DNA from: Unio delphinus
Taxonomy: Eukaryota > Mollusca > Bivalvia > Unionida > Unionidae
Direction of reading: 5' to 3'
Length of the DNA: 64,000 bases
Assembly (NCBI GenBank): GCA_029339505.1
Contig: JAQISU010000171.1
Location: 2,261,001 to 2,325,000 of the forward strand
Of the stretch, positions 1 to 12,335 are shown piece by piece. Made by a program: the position numbers and the translations under genes. Under the pieces are notes generated by a model. It had not been told where the DNA came from, ran no database searches, and worked only from the letters and a program-made list of their open reading frames with translations. Numbering within the stretch: position 1 is the stretch's first letter; every line of letters begins with the position of its first letter.

Positions 1-552
1 TATAATGTCTGGGTTACTATCGGAACGACGGTTTGGGGTTAGAGCATCCAGTAACAACATGGGTTGCTGTCTGGAGAAGGGTTGGAATATACAGATAAAG
101 AATGTATGAGTTGCTGTCTTGGAAGAGGTTTGGGGTTAGAATATCCAATAACAGTATGTGTCGCTGTCTGGATACGGGATTGGTGTTAGAGGATACAGTA
201 ACAGTATGGGTCGCTGTCTGAATATGGGATTGGTGTTTGAGAATACAGTAACAGTATGGTCGCTGTCTTCATACTGATTCGGGTTAGAGTATACAGTAAC
301 AGTATGTGTTGCTGTCTTGGAAGAGGTTTGGTGTTAGAGTATACAGTAACAGTATGTGTCGCTGTCTGGATACGGGATTGGTGTTAGAGTATACAGTAAC
401 AGTATGTGTCGCTGTCTTGGAAGAGGTTTGGTGTTAGAGTATACAGTAACAGTATGTGTCGCTGTCTGGATATGGGATTGGTGTTAGAGTATACAGTAAC
501 AGTATGTGTCGCTGTCTTCAAAGTGGATTCGGGTTAGAGTATACAGTAAAGG
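1..552. repeat. 50-bp minisatellite
   Basis: About eleven imperfect copies of a 50-bp unit built around 'tatacagtaacagtatgtgt' followed by 'cgctgtct'. From about 300 the copies alternate between two versions: one with 'ggaagaggtttg', the other with 'ggatacgggattg'. This suggests a higher-order 100-bp period. The left end is cut by the window edge. No coding sense is visible. Confidence 0.9.
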
Positions 553-625
553 AATTCTTCACTGTTCTGAGAGGGGCTTGGGATTGAAGATTTCAAATAA
601 ATATTAGTCAGTGTCCTTAAAGTGG

Positions 626-1442
626 TAAAAGATTTAGGTATGCAGTAAAAAATTTGGGAAGGACGATCTGATGATATTTAGGTATGCAGTAAAAATTTGG
701 GAATGACGATCTGATGATATTTAGGTATGCAGTAAAAATTTGGGAAGGACGATCTGATGATATTTAGGTATGCAGTAAAAATTTGGGAAGGACGATCTGA
801 TGATATTTAGGTATGCAGTAAAAATTTGGGAAGGACGATCTGATGATATTTAGGTATGCAGTAAAAATTTGGGAAGGACGATCTGATGATATTTAGGTAT
901 GCAGTAAAAATTTGGGAAGGACGATCTGATGATATTTAGGTATGCAGTAAAAATTTGGGAAGGACGATCTGATGATATTTAGGTATGCAGTAAAAATTTG
1001 GGAAGGACGATCTGATGATATTTAGGTATGCAGTAAAAATTTGGGAATGACGATCTGATGATATTTAGGTATGCAGTAAAAATTTGGGAATGACGATCTG
1101 ATGATATTTAGGTATGCAGTAAAAATTTGGGAAGGACGATCTGATGATATTTAGGTATGCAGTAAAATTTTTTGGGAGTTACGATCTGATGATATTTAGG
1201 TATGCAGTAAAAATTTGGGAATGATCTGATGATATTTAGGTATGCAGTAAAAATTTGGGAATGACGATCTGATGATATTTAGGTATGCAGTAAAAAATTT
1301 GGGAATGACGATCTGATGATATTTAGGTATGCAGTAAAAATTTGGGATTGACGATCTGATGATATTTAGGTATGCAGTAAAAATTTGGGAATGACGATCT
1401 GATGATATTTAGGTATGCAGTAAAAATTTGGGAAGGACGATC
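626..1442. repeat. 43-bp minisatellite
   Basis: About nineteen copies of a 43-bp unit containing 'gatctgatgatatttaggta' and 'tgcagtaaaaatttggga'. Copies are very similar; most differ only at 'gaaggac' versus 'gaatgac' and in the A-run length, so the array is young. It shares the phrase 'tatgcagtaa' with the neighbouring 50-bp array, so the two may have a common origin. Confidence 0.93.
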
Positions 1443-4244
1443 TTTGGCAGTTGCTCATTTCATCTCCAACTCTCTCTACAACAACTTTCAACAATGTGAT
1501 AAACACCTAATGTAGATTACGAGTCCTGTTTTTTTTTTAAAATTTATGTCATCAAAATCGCAGATTCGCTTTCATGGATTTGGTAATAATCCATTCAAAT
1601 ACAACTACACATATGCATATGTCCCTTTGTGGACGGCAGTAACTATAAAAATCCCAACTTGCTTGCTTGCTTGCAACTACACATATTTTATTGATTCGCC
1701 TCTATAAGCATATAGCAAGATACGGCTTCAATTTTACCATGTCAGAGGCAAAACTTGATCAGTGTTTATTATGACTTTGTGTTTCAGCTTTTATACTAAA
1801 GTTAAGTCAGATTTTAACTTGGTACTTCATTTTTTTTGTACCTTTCAGATTCGCCAAGTTGATACCAATTGATAATCAAAACGAAAGCACCCTGATATGA
1901 CGGTCTTTTAAGGTTGAAAAAATGATGCCAATCCGCTATCAATTATGACTACCATTGCTAGAAAAGTGAAACCTTCCAACGTCGGGGGGGGGGGGGGTAC
2001 AACTGAAGAGAATATGACCACAAGTGACATAAATTCCAATAATATGTCGATATGACATATCATTCTAAATATATAAAACCCTTGAATTTATTATTTTTGC
2101 AAACAAAATGCCAGACAGATTCGGACCACATATGAAAGCTTCATGACCTCCTGAAGGCTTTCAAATTAGTATTCTGTCTAAACTATGTAACAAGACAAAG
2201 GTACAGCCCAACTAGCATTCAATTTTCCAAAAAATATAAATTTGTTTCCCTAAAATGTAGAATCAAACAAAGTGACACAAGGAAAATTAACTTACAGTAT
2301 TTGAATTTCTGGAATTTATAATAAATGAATAAACAATTTCACAGTGATCCAGAAACTATCCCAAGGTATTCCGAATGAAGGTATTCCAAATGAAGGTTAT
2401 AATGTGTTCCTGTGTTTTTCTTGCTACTTTAGATTCTTGGTTCTAATAAACCAAAAATCTTTTCTTCAAAGCAAATTACTTGAAAGTAAAATATCACTTG
2501 AATGCTTCAAATGATCCACTTAAATTCATTAAGTGCCCATGTCTTTGAATAATTTCACAGTAGTTCAGCAAAATACTGTCAAATCAGAATGAATGTTTAA
2601 ATTTATGTAATTCTATCAATAAATAACTTCCTGTCACGGCTCGTATAGAACTGGAACACAACCTGACAAATTATTTAATTTGTTTATATAGCCACGTTAT
2701 AGGTATCAAATGAACAAAATCTGATTCACTAAAAATATTCAGATCATTTAGATCAATTTATTGTGAAATATGTTACCAGCCATGGTCTGGATATTTCATA
2801 TTATTGAGCCAATCGACAGCAAGGACGCTCATGATATATCTAAAGAAAAAATGTACTCTTAAGATCACGTGATGTTGTAATTGCTGCCATTCAGACTGAT
2901 GCATGGCGTACTTTTACAGAAATATTTGTTGATCTGACCTTGACAATCCGCTTTGATTTATGAATTTCACAACGAATTGTATATGTACTTTCAGCACTGT
3001 ACAGGCCATCCACTGAATTTAAGAATTAAAATATAAATGTCATAAACCCAAACGACTTACATAAACCACATTGAAAATTAATAATTGGTATAAATATTTG
3101 TAACATTATATTGATAAGATCCTGAACTGCCGCCAAATATGGCCTCTGTTGCGATGAGAAGAAACCAATTTTCAATACCTACTTAAAGGAACTTGACCAA
3201 GTTTGATATACGTATGCTGGCAGGAAGTTCTATCAAATGTTTAGAAGTAATGACGATTTGACAGCAAATAAACCATCGATTACTAGACTTAGCAGAATCT
3301 TTAAGAGATTTATTCCAATAACCGCAAGAGAATTGGAGTAAAATTTAGAAAACTATACAGTTTTCAGAGTTGTACAAATGATGCTAATCAGACGATATTT
3401 CTAAAAACACAAATACTTTAAAAAAAAAATAACCTGAATTAAAAATATTTTTATGTGTTTACAATTAAATCCGTTCGCCATCAAATATGGTCACAGTTTA
3501 GTAAAACATATTAATACATTTAAATGACACAACCTTCAACCTAGACATAATAATAATTCGATAAAAATTTGACGGTAAGTATTCTGACATGAAGGGCACA
3601 AAATGGCTGCCGTTAGTAAAACAAACACAAAAATATTGCAACCATTCTAGTAACCAACAGGTCAACAAAATATAATATGACAGAAAGTTTCAAAGCTTAA
3701 AGGACTGTATTTATAATGTATCTTATCCTCGATCAAATATGACCGTCATCACCAAACACGAACATCTCAAATGAAAGAAACCTCATAGCAAAATCTGGCC
3801 ATCTTTAACGGAAAACTTCTTTGCCCTGATGCTGATGTACCACATGGATGAACCTACCCCCCACCCCCACCCCCACCCCCACCCCCCCAAAAAAAACAAA
3901 CTTCGAAACAATTCTTTTCATAACGTATGAAATCAACATCATTAGAAGAATATATACAGAAATCGCTCTAGTCGGTCATCCGTATTACTGGACCAACTGC
4001 TCTTGTATTTAGTGATTAAACATATTTCAATCAGGCGAGTGATTTCAAGCCCACTTGTGAGTTTTGTTTTAACCCTGTCCCTTTATGAAAAAACTAAAAT
4101 GAAGTTATACCTTTGCCTTCGAAAAACTATTTTGCAGGCCCAGTCATTGGCAGTAGCCGTCTAAATAAATTACGTATCAACGTTATCATCATTCCTTTGT
4201 TCGTTGATACTGCATGGAATGATTTTCTTCCTCTCGTTTTCATT
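1443..4244. other. Gene-free A/T-rich stretch
   Basis: No exon-like open stretch or RNA gene could be supported on either strand. It holds a G homopolymer (about 1984-1998) and a C-rich (CCCCCA)n tract at about 3853-3892. It is probably intron of the receptor-like gene whose transmembrane exon starts at 5077, or intergenic DNA. Confidence 0.5.
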
Positions 4245-5062
4245 TAGACATAGATACATCGGTACTGTATGGAATTAATTATTTTTCCTTTCATTTTCTT
4301 CTTAAAAATTTACATTGGTACTGTATGGAATTAATTATTTCTTCCTTTCATTTTCATCTTAGACATTTACATCGGTACTGTATGGAATTAATTATTTCTT
4401 CCTTTCATTTTCATCTTAGACATTTACATCGGTACTGTATGGAATTAATTATTTCTTCCTTTCATTTTCATCTTAGACATTTACATCGGTACTGTATAGA
4501 ATTAATTATTTCTTCCTTTCATTTTCATCTTAGACATTTATATCGGTACTGTATGGAATTAATTATTTCTTCCTCTCATTTTCATCTTAGACATTTACAT
4601 CGGTACTGTATGTAATTAATTATTTCTTCCTCTCATTTTCATCTTAGACATTTACATCGGTACTGTATGGAATTAATTATTTCTTCCTTTCATTTTCATC
4701 TTAGACATTTACATCGGTACTGTATGGAATTAATTATTTTTTCCTCTCATTTTCATCTTAGACATTTACATCGGTACTGTATGGAATTAATTATTTCTTC
4801 CTCTCATTTTCATCTTAGACATTTACATCGGTACTGTATAGAATTAATTATTTCTTCCTCTCATTTTCATCTTAGACATTTACATCGGTACTGTATGGAA
4901 TTAATTATTTTTTCCTCTCATTTTCATCTTAGACATTTACATCGGTACTGTATGGAATTAATTATTTCTTCCTTTCATTTTCATCTTAGACATTTATATC
5001 GGTACTGTATGTAATTAATTATTTCTTCCTCTCATTTTCATCTTAGACATTTACATCGGTAT
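4245..5062 (+). repeat. 57-bp minisatellite copying a splice acceptor
   Basis: About fourteen copies of a 57-bp unit. Each ends in a pyrimidine-rich tract and 'cattttcatcttag', and the next begins 'acatttacatcggtactg'. After a final shortened 30-bp copy comes the true acceptor 'ttttctttatag' (AG at 5075-5076) and the transmembrane exon, which starts 'gtctttacatcgg'. The unit is therefore homologous to the acceptor plus the first ~13 exon bases. The period is a multiple of three, so 96-115 codon ORFs run through it; they are repeat artefacts. Confidence 0.92.
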
Positions 5063-5076
5063 CGTTTTCTTTATAG

Positions 5077-5155
5077 GTCTTTACATCGGAATCGGATTTG
5101 TATCTGGCATGGGATTCGTTCTATTTGTTGGGTTTCTTGTCTTCCTTGCCTTGCG
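5077..5155 (+). CDS. Transmembrane exon of a single-pass receptor-like gene
   Basis: A 79-bp exon with acceptor 'ttttctttatag' and donor G|GTAAGT at 5156. It enters with two bases of a codon and leaves with two (CG). The 25 whole codons encode LYIGIGF..., then a Gly/Phe/Val/Leu-rich hydrophobic run ending FLALR, which is one membrane-spanning helix with small-residue G-x-G and G-x-x-x-G-like spacing. The split CG codon is completed by A at 13317 to give Arg, followed by CSRK, a basic stop-transfer signal. The ectodomain exons are not in the window, so the family is unknown. The first 13 bases resemble the adjacent 57-bp repeat unit. Confidence 0.82.
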
Positions 5156-5448
5156 GTAAGTAAATTTCTGTGCCTTTACATTTTCAAAACTCTCCTTAAT
5201 ACTTAACAGCTCTTTGGCATTGTTCGAAGTTATTTATGACAGACATGGGAAAACGGGAGTATGTGGAGAGATGGACCTGACCTGAAGGTTATTTGAAACA
5301 ATTGCCATTCGTAGACTCTGAATCGACTTCTGGCGTCTGATTGTTCAGTGCTCAAATATAATGAGACGACTGATTGATCAATGCTCTGACATTAACCAAT
5401 GACACATTGTATTAGTCCGATATTAGCCAATGAGACGTCAGAGACCAC

Positions 5449-5553
<105 letters not shown>

Positions 5554-5680
5554 CAACCCTGACCCTAATAGCACAAACTGATCTACCACTAAAACCACAA
5601 ACTGACTTCCCACAATATTATTACTACTTCTCCTCCACCTCCTCCTCCTACTACAAATGCTACTGATTATACTACTACTA

Positions 5681-5970
5681 ATAATATAATATAATATAAT
5701 ATAATATAATATAATATAATGTAATGTAATGTAATGTAATGTAATGTAATGTGATGTGATGTGATGTGATGTGATGTGATGTGGTGTGGTGTGGTGTGGT
5801 GTGGTGTGGTGTGGTGTGGTGCGGCGCAGCGCAGCGCAGCACAAGCACAGCACAGCACAACACAACACAACACAACACAACACAACACAACACAACACAA
5901 CACAATACAATACAATATAATATAATATAATATAATATAATATAATATAATATAATATAATATAATATAA
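5681..5970. repeat. Stepwise-changing pentanucleotide array
   Basis: A continuous 5-bp array passing through blocks ATAAT, GTAAT (x6), GTGAT (x6), GTGGT (x8), GCGGC, GCAGC (x3), then CACAG, CACAA (about x12), TACAA and TATAA. Successive blocks differ only by transitions, so the purine/pyrimidine order RYRRY (rotated to YRYRR by one phase slip near 5841-5846) is kept throughout, while composition goes from all A/T to all G/C and back. Confidence 0.95.
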
Positions 5971-5975
5971 TTATA

Positions 5976-6062
<87 letters not shown>
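5971..6062. repeat. (TAC)n(TAA)n trinucleotide tract
   Basis: Follows the pentamer array directly: about 14 TAC triplets, then about 14 TAA triplets. No function is visible. Confidence 0.95.
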
Positions 6063-6063
<1 letters not shown>

Positions 6064-6304
6064 TCTCACACAGGATGACACACATAATCTGAAATAATAT
6101 TTGAGTCTTTTGGATTTGATGTCTAATTTGATAATAGCCAATGAGATGTCAGAATTTTAAGCAGTGTCTAAATTTGAAAGTGTTCTTGTAACCATTGAGT
6201 CAGTTTATCGTTGAACACTGTATATGTCTAGGCCGATGAACGAAGTAGTTTGAAAAACGATGCAACGTCACTTTGCGAGTAAACAACACGTTAGTGTGCT
6301 ATGG

Positions 6305-6342
<38 letters not shown>
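6305..6342. repeat. (ACT)n tract
   Basis: About twelve ACT triplets abutting the end of the LINE remnant at 6342-6880; it may be that element's 3' simple-repeat tail. Confidence 0.9.
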
Positions 6343-6344
<2 letters not shown>

Positions 6345-6880
6345 GTCTCTTGACCTATTGTGGTCGTTGAGGCACTGAGCTGCTGAACATCTGACCAGTT
6401 CCCTCCACTTGATTCGATCATGTGCCAATGCCTGTGTCTCTGCAAATCTTTTCCTGGTCCATTCTGTGATGCTGTCACTCCAATTTTTTCTCTGTCTACC
6501 TCTCCTTCTACCACCTTGGACACTACCCTGCAGTACTGTTGTGGATAGATTGTTGGCTCTAGTGACATAGCCATACCATTTCAGCTTTCTCTTTTTGACA
6601 ATGGTGAGGAGGTCTTCATAATGGCCTACTTTGTGCCTGATGGTGTTGCGCACTTCTTCATTTCTGATGTGGTCCATGTAAGAGATGCCAAGGATGGTTC
6701 TGTAGCATCTCATTTCAAGTGCCTGAATTCTTCGTTGTAATTCTGCTGTCAGGGCCTAGGCCTCGCATGAATACAGAAAGATTGAGATGACTAGTGCTCT
6801 CAATAGTCTGATTTTCGTTTTCAGACAAATGTTCTTGTCTCTCCAGATGGGTCTTAGCTTTAAGATAGCTGCCGTTTTGT
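6342..6880 (-). mobile_element. Non-LTR retrotransposon fragment (RT C-terminal region)
   Basis: Read on the minus strand, about 180 codons encode the carboxy-terminal part of a LINE polymerase. Recognisable pieces include ERRIQ-like 'LQRRIQALEMRCYRTILG', 'KRKLKWYGYV', 'GGRRRGRQRKNW' and 'EWTRKRFAETQ'. This Arg-rich GGRRRGRQ-K-W signature is common at the end of invertebrate LINE ORF2 proteins. An in-frame TAG interrupts the part near 6755, where relatives normally have Trp. 5'-truncated and inactive. A (CTG/CTA)n-(TAA)n tract adjoins it at 6885-6992. Confidence 0.85.
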
Positions 6881-6884
6881 TTGT

Positions 6885-6897
6885 GCTGCTGCTGCTG

Positions 6898-6992
<95 letters not shown>
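6885..6992. repeat. (CTG)(CTA)n(TAA)n tract
   Basis: Trinucleotide repeats in register: a few CTG, about 14 CTA, then about 17 TAA. The TAA part borders the 3' end of the minus-strand LINE at 6993-9965 and reads as (ATT/TTA)n in that element's orientation, so it is probably its tail. Confidence 0.9.
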
Positions 6993-6995
<3 letters not shown>

Positions 6996-9965
6996 GAATG
7001 TAGCGGCTAATCTTTAGAAGCTCTAAGCCCTTTATAGCATCTATAATGATATGACTACAGAAAAGCAAAAACAAAAACCATGAAATTAGAAAACAAACAT
7101 AATGATGAAAATAGTTACGGTAGGAGACATTATTAGGTCTTTAAGTTTGTACTTACAGTCGAAAAAGGTGAGTTTTAAGCGCCCTCTTGAAAGGGATCAC
7201 CGTGTCTTTGCGTTTAATTTCAATGGGCAATTCATTCCACGTTGCTGCAAAAGAACGTTGTCCATATGACTCAAATTTCATAGTGAGAATAATGAGTATA
7301 CGATTCTCAGAAGTGGAGCGTAAGTATCTTGCTGGTGTGTACACATGGGTGAGGCCATTTAGGTATCTTGGACTGAAGTCAGTCAGTGAAACGTAGCACA
7401 GAGAACAGGTTTTGTATTTGATCAAATTGATAGCCAGCGAAGGGTACAGAGCAACGGGGATGTGTGCGCTAATTGTGGTACTCTAATGATGATCCGAAAT
7501 ATTGAGACGCCCCAGACAAAATTGAGTTACAGTAGTCAAGTCTTGAAAGTAATAATGAACATAATTGTTTTAGTGGCATCAACTGAAAGATATTTGCGAA
7601 TGGATCTGATGCGTCTCAGCCCAAGATATGCAGCCTTGCATATGTTCATGACATGTTGGTGCAATGTGAGAGTACTCTCCAGAGTAACACCTATGTTTCG
7701 TATTGACTGTGTGACTTTAATGTTAGTGTTGCTGATATTTTTTGTTTGAGGAAAAGGATATGAATGAGAAATTCTTTGTGTTGGATCAGAATGACCTCAG
7801 TTGTATCATCATTCATCTACAGCTTGTTACATGTCATCCATGATTTCACATCAGAAATGCATCTATCTACACCTTGTGTGGTAGCATCAGCTTCAGTTGT
7901 GTGGCTAGATTTGTATATTTTGGTGTCATTAAGGTACAGGGAGACATTGGATGATTATTTATGACACTTGAGAGTGGCTGAGTGTATAGAATGAAGAGAA
8001 CGGGTCTAAGAACAGACCCCCTGTGGAACACAACAACAAAGATCAACAGGGATGGAGTGTATTATATTTGCAAATACAATTTGTGTCCTGTTGACCAAGT
8101 AGGACTTGAACCACAGTAAGGCTGTATTGTGAATGCCAAATACATGCTGAAGACGGTGAAGAAATATTTCATGGTATATTGTGTCAAATCCTGCAAACAA
8201 ATCAAGGAGGGTGAGAACTGTAATTTTTCTGTAATCCAAAACATAACTAATTTCATAAACGTGGTTCAATACTGTGGCAAGGGCGATATGCACATCTAAA
8301 ACGTTTTTTTAACTTCAGATTAAATACAAGTTGGGTTAGAAAAACGTTTACTAATTTGATTTTGTATGAACGTGAGATTATAAACTGGTCGGTAGTTCTT
8401 TAAATCGTTATGGTTGAGTGTTGGTTTCTTCAGCCGATGCTTTACAATGGCAGTTTTAAACAATGATGGGAATTTCCCGGATGAAAGAGGTATATTAATA
8501 ACATCAGTTAGTGAAGGCAATATTGGATCTAAGCACTCAAGCAGCAGTGATGATGGAATTGGATCAAGTTCATATGACTTTGGTGTTTTCTTCATTACGA
8601 TTGTCCGTACTAAATCCATAGAGATAGGTTCAATTGCTGCTAACGGTTGTTGCTGAAATTCTGTATCATAACTGTATGGTGACGATGAGTCAATTGAAAT
8701 GGTGTTGTCAAACTTATCTCTAAAGGTTTGCACTTTGTCACGGAAGAAATTTGCAAACAGGTTCCGGAAGGTCTGCTGGAGAGAAAGTAGTTGGAAGTTG
8801 TGTACATTTGTTCCTTGACATTAGTTTGTTAGTTATCTCGAAGAGCTCTTTGCAGCTGGAACTCTCCGTGATCTTAGTACTGTAGTGGGATACTTTGGCT
8901 TAATGGACTATGTTTGTGACGCTCTTCTTAGTGGCTTCATGGATTTGTTTATGAATAGTGAGTGCGGTGGAAAGACAATACCTCTCCACTGTACTGCGGT
9001 CTCTTTTAGCAGTGCGAAGCTCGTCCTTAACACTGCTATACCAAGGAGAACACTTTGAATTGATACTCTGCACTTGGTGGCTGGGCATGTTTTTCAAGCA
9101 ATGAACGCAGGCAGTTATCTAGTTGCTCTGCTGTGGGAGGTAAGAAAGTTATTAGGTTTCTTGGATGTTATGCATTAGTTTGATTATATTTATCATATGG
9201 TGGTCTGTCATAGTAGCAAATTAAGGTGGATGTTTGGATGTCAAGATGGCATATAATGCAGAGGTGATCTGATGCAAGTTCGTGGGATACAAAGGTGGAC
9301 CGTATAAGATAAATATGAGGTCCATGAATAATCCAATCTAAAATGTGACAATGTTTGCGTGAGATGGTTAACTGTTTAAGGTTGAAATCATGAATGGAAT
9401 CTAGGAGTTTTTATGTTTAAGGGTTTCCAGGACAGCCAGAAGGAAATTTAAAATCTGCAAAATAATTAGGTTTCCACCTATCGAATTCCATACCCCAGGA
9501 GATTCGGAAACTGCTCCAAAAGGAGAGATTCAGTCAGCTTATTTTTGTCTACATGGAGGAGGGTGGTAGAGGCAGAGAAAATGGACTCACCTTTGTGTCA
9601 GTGTGAGTGTTGTTTGGACTAGTTCAAACGATGTGTGGCAGAAATTGAAGGTTGTGTTGTGTATAAGACGTTTTATCATCAAATTCTTTGTGATAACGAC
9701 AATTTCCCTTCTGCAAGAGTGGCGGAGGAACGACTTGATGGAGTAACCGGTGGGTGGTAGATCCGCCCAGTTGGGCTCATCGCCTGATGCTTTTAGCCAG
9801 GTTTTTGTCAGGAAGAAGACGTCGATATTCTGATCGTTGACGAAGTTAACTATTTTTGTGCGCTTATCCGGTTATCCTACTGATTGGGCGTTGATTATTG
9901 CAATACGCTGTGGTATCTCTGGGATAGTTGACATAAAATTTTATCTAAATTAACGGTCGATTTTT
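6993..9965 (-). mobile_element. Degenerate CR1/Jockey-like LINE, nearly full length
   Basis: On the minus strand the element reads in the normal order. An APE-type endonuclease start lies at about 9960-9650 (IIAINAQSVG-like and 'FFLTKTWLKASGDEPNW'). A linker ORF is at 9097-8900. Then comes a reverse transcriptase: 'LKNYRPVYNLTF' region (8733-8320), 'LLDLFAGFDTIYHEIFLHRL' with 'WFKSYLVNRTQ' and 'CCVPQGV' (8293-8006). The C-terminus 'YGQRSFAATWNELP' is at 7425-7153. The reading frame is broken by several frameshifts and stops, and the box that should read YADD reads TLND at about 7930. Simple (ATT)n tail at 6940-6992. Clade assignment is from motif style only. Confidence 0.88.
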
Positions 9966-11100
9966 TATTTTTTTAGCCGGGAAGGGTGAAAGGGAGATAA
10001 CTGGATTTTTTTCCTGTTCTACGCCGGCCAGCTTTGAAACAACGTTTTTTTTTTCGCTTCTGTTTACACTTAAGTAATGTGAATATAGTCCCAGTTATTT
10101 TTAGTCTTGAGCACAATGTAGTATGGAGAACCAAGGAGTGGTCATTTAAAGCAATGAATGAGGGTCCATCATTGAATAAACGGGTTGACTGGCGATCACG
10201 TCATGGCGGTTTAAGGACGTTGCAGAAGCAGAGCAAGACACCTGAGAAAAAATCTAATTGTTTTCGTTTCCAAAACAAGTAGATAAAGAAACACATACGA
10301 TCTGAACAGCCAATGCATGATGAAACACAATAATAAAGACCATGATAGACAACAAGCACATATATCATGAAAAGCAGCACACAATCGGAACAGCTGCTTC
10401 AAGCCATTTAAGCGACAGCGGCCATCTTTCCGGAAATAATAACTATTCTCGAACAGGAAGTCACAAGTAATCTGAAACAAATAGTGCAAAATCGTATATT
10501 TTGGATCTAATGTGCAATTTGTAAAATGGAATGCCGTCATACACGTCGGATTGCATAGTTTATTGCAAAATTATACGATTTTCTTCATAAATATTTACAC
10601 TGTCCTCACAAATTTATTTTAGTTTGTAATATTTATCTTGATCCGTATTTTAAACATACATGGAGTCAGGTTACATAATGGTTAAAAGGTTTACATCATA
10701 ATATCACTGAGTCTGTTGTCTACTAATTTTGTGAGTGTGTTTACAAATTATTTGATGTTCCTGCACTGCAAACGTAATTTGGCCACAAGTATACTGTGCA
10801 ACATTCTGGAAGTTTCGTATCAAGGTGATAACTAGGGACTTAATTTGTTGGTGAGACAGGGGAGCAGTGGGGTGGCATTTGCTGCTTTCCCCAAATTTAC
10901 ATGTGCAGTAGGATTGATGTAGCCTTTATACATTGCCCAGCCCCACCACGATCAAGATTTGAGTTATGCCCCCTCTCCTCTTCCCGAATCAAGTCTCGCC
11001 CTCCGAGAAAATAAATTGAAATGACTTTCCTGGTGACAACGTTTCAGCGAGGTAGCTAGATGGAATGTTTTGTATCAACGTAGCAGCGTATCGGTAAGGT
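9966..11100. other. No gene detected
   Basis: Unique-looking DNA with no exon that I can support. A 109-codon minus-strand ORF at 10211-10540 and an 82-codon plus-strand ORF at 10034-10282 overlap each other and match nothing I recognise. Confidence 0.5.
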
Positions 11101-11405
11101 AGTCTGTTTAAATGTTTGGAATTAAGGTGCCAACATTTTGGAGAGGTAGGTTTTTCTAATATTTGTTATTAAGGTGTAAACATATTGGAGAGGTAGGATT
11201 TTTGAATGTTTGTAATTAAGGTAAAAACGTATCGGGGAGGTAGATTTTTTGACTGTTTCATAAAAGGAATTAACCCGGTGGGGTGATAGCTTGTTTGTAT
11301 ATTTGGAATTAAGGAAACAGATTGCGGAGGTAGAATATGTCAATGTTTCATGTAAAAAAAAAAAATTGGGGGGGAGAGAGGGTAGCTTGTTTAAATGTTT
11401 CGAAC
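11101..11405. repeat. Degenerate ~57-bp tandem repeat
   Basis: About five diverged copies sharing 'ggaattaaggtg', a 'cat/cgtat' core and 'ggagaggtag'. Divergence is high, so it is an old array. Confidence 0.65.
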
Positions 11406-11415
11406 TATGTGCGAA

Positions 11416-11636
11416 CAAGTCTTTTTAACGCTTGATGTGAATATGTGTACATATTTAGCACATTACTGATATGAAAAGGTCAATCAAACAAGTCTTTTTA
11501 ACGCTTGATGTGAATATGTGTACATATTTAGCACATTACTGATATGAAAAGGTCAATCAAACAAGTCTTTTTAACGCTTGATGTGAATATGTGTACATAT
11601 TTAGCACATTACTGATATGAAAAGGTCAATCAAATG
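11416..11636. repeat. Three identical 73-bp tandem copies
   Basis: Three essentially perfect copies of a 73-bp unit starting 'caagtctttttaacgcttga' and ending 'aaaaggtcaatcaaa'. The near identity implies a very recent triplication. Confidence 0.95.
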
Positions 11637-11825
11637 TTCTTCTTTTTTATGACTGATACATTTGTATTGAATTTTAGCGTAAACAAAAAGAAAGAAAGAC
11701 TATTTCCCCCACAGTTCAATAAATTATGCTTCAAAAAAAGGTTGAAAATAATAGTTTACTATATTCTCAACATGTCTCTCATTAATTAGTAAAATATTAT
11801 CGACATACATACAACGTTGTTTTGC

Positions 11826-12335
11826 GTACCATGGCCCAGCTACTTAGAACCATATGTCCGTTGCAAGTAGACACCAATACACGGTGATCTCATTCAAGAG
11901 TGCTGTTAAAACTCACTTACTTCCACAAGACAGTTCCAGCGGCGCTCTAGTCTTTAGAGCGTCAGCCTCGGTTGCGAGTTCGAACCCCGGCAGAGTCATG
12001 CCAAAGACTTCTCAAAATGGCATTAGCATTATACATCCCTATAAACTGTCACACTGCTGACATCATGACGATATGACTGGATTTTGTTTTTGCCATGTTA
12101 AAAATCCAAATCACACACACCTCATTTTGACTATAAGGACATACTTGAAGGATTGATGTTTACTTTCTTAATTAGTGTTAGCAAGTCTTTGTTTTGTAAT
12201 TTATTCGTGTTTGCGTTTTGTAAATCTTGTCGTTTTTCTATGTGTTTTTATGTGTTATCTTATATTGTAAACCTCTTGATGTTCCTAAGGATTTGGCGCT
12301 GTACTAAGATCACATTATTATTATTATTATTATTG
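11826..12335 (+). mobile_element. LINE 3' end, interrupted by a SINE
   Basis: The plus-strand peptide 'TVISFKSAVKTHLLPQ' at 11885-11935 matches the C-terminus of the LINE at 6993-9965 (there 'TVIPFKRALKTHLFRL'). After a SINE (11936-12128) the element's 3' end resumes and finishes 'ggcgctgtactaagatcaca' plus (TTA)n. Fragment only. Confidence 0.65.
11936..12128 (+). mobile_element. tRNA-derived SINE, family A (copy 1, short)
   Basis: The head has an A-box-like 'tagtctttagagcg' and a strong B box 'gagttcgaaccccgg'. The body follows with 'agagtcatgccaaagactt', 'ctataaactg' and 'gacatcatgacgatatgact', then a tail 'ttaaaaatccaaatcacaca'. The middle is deleted relative to the copy at 45801-46115. 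It is inserted in a LINE 3' end. Confidence 0.8.
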
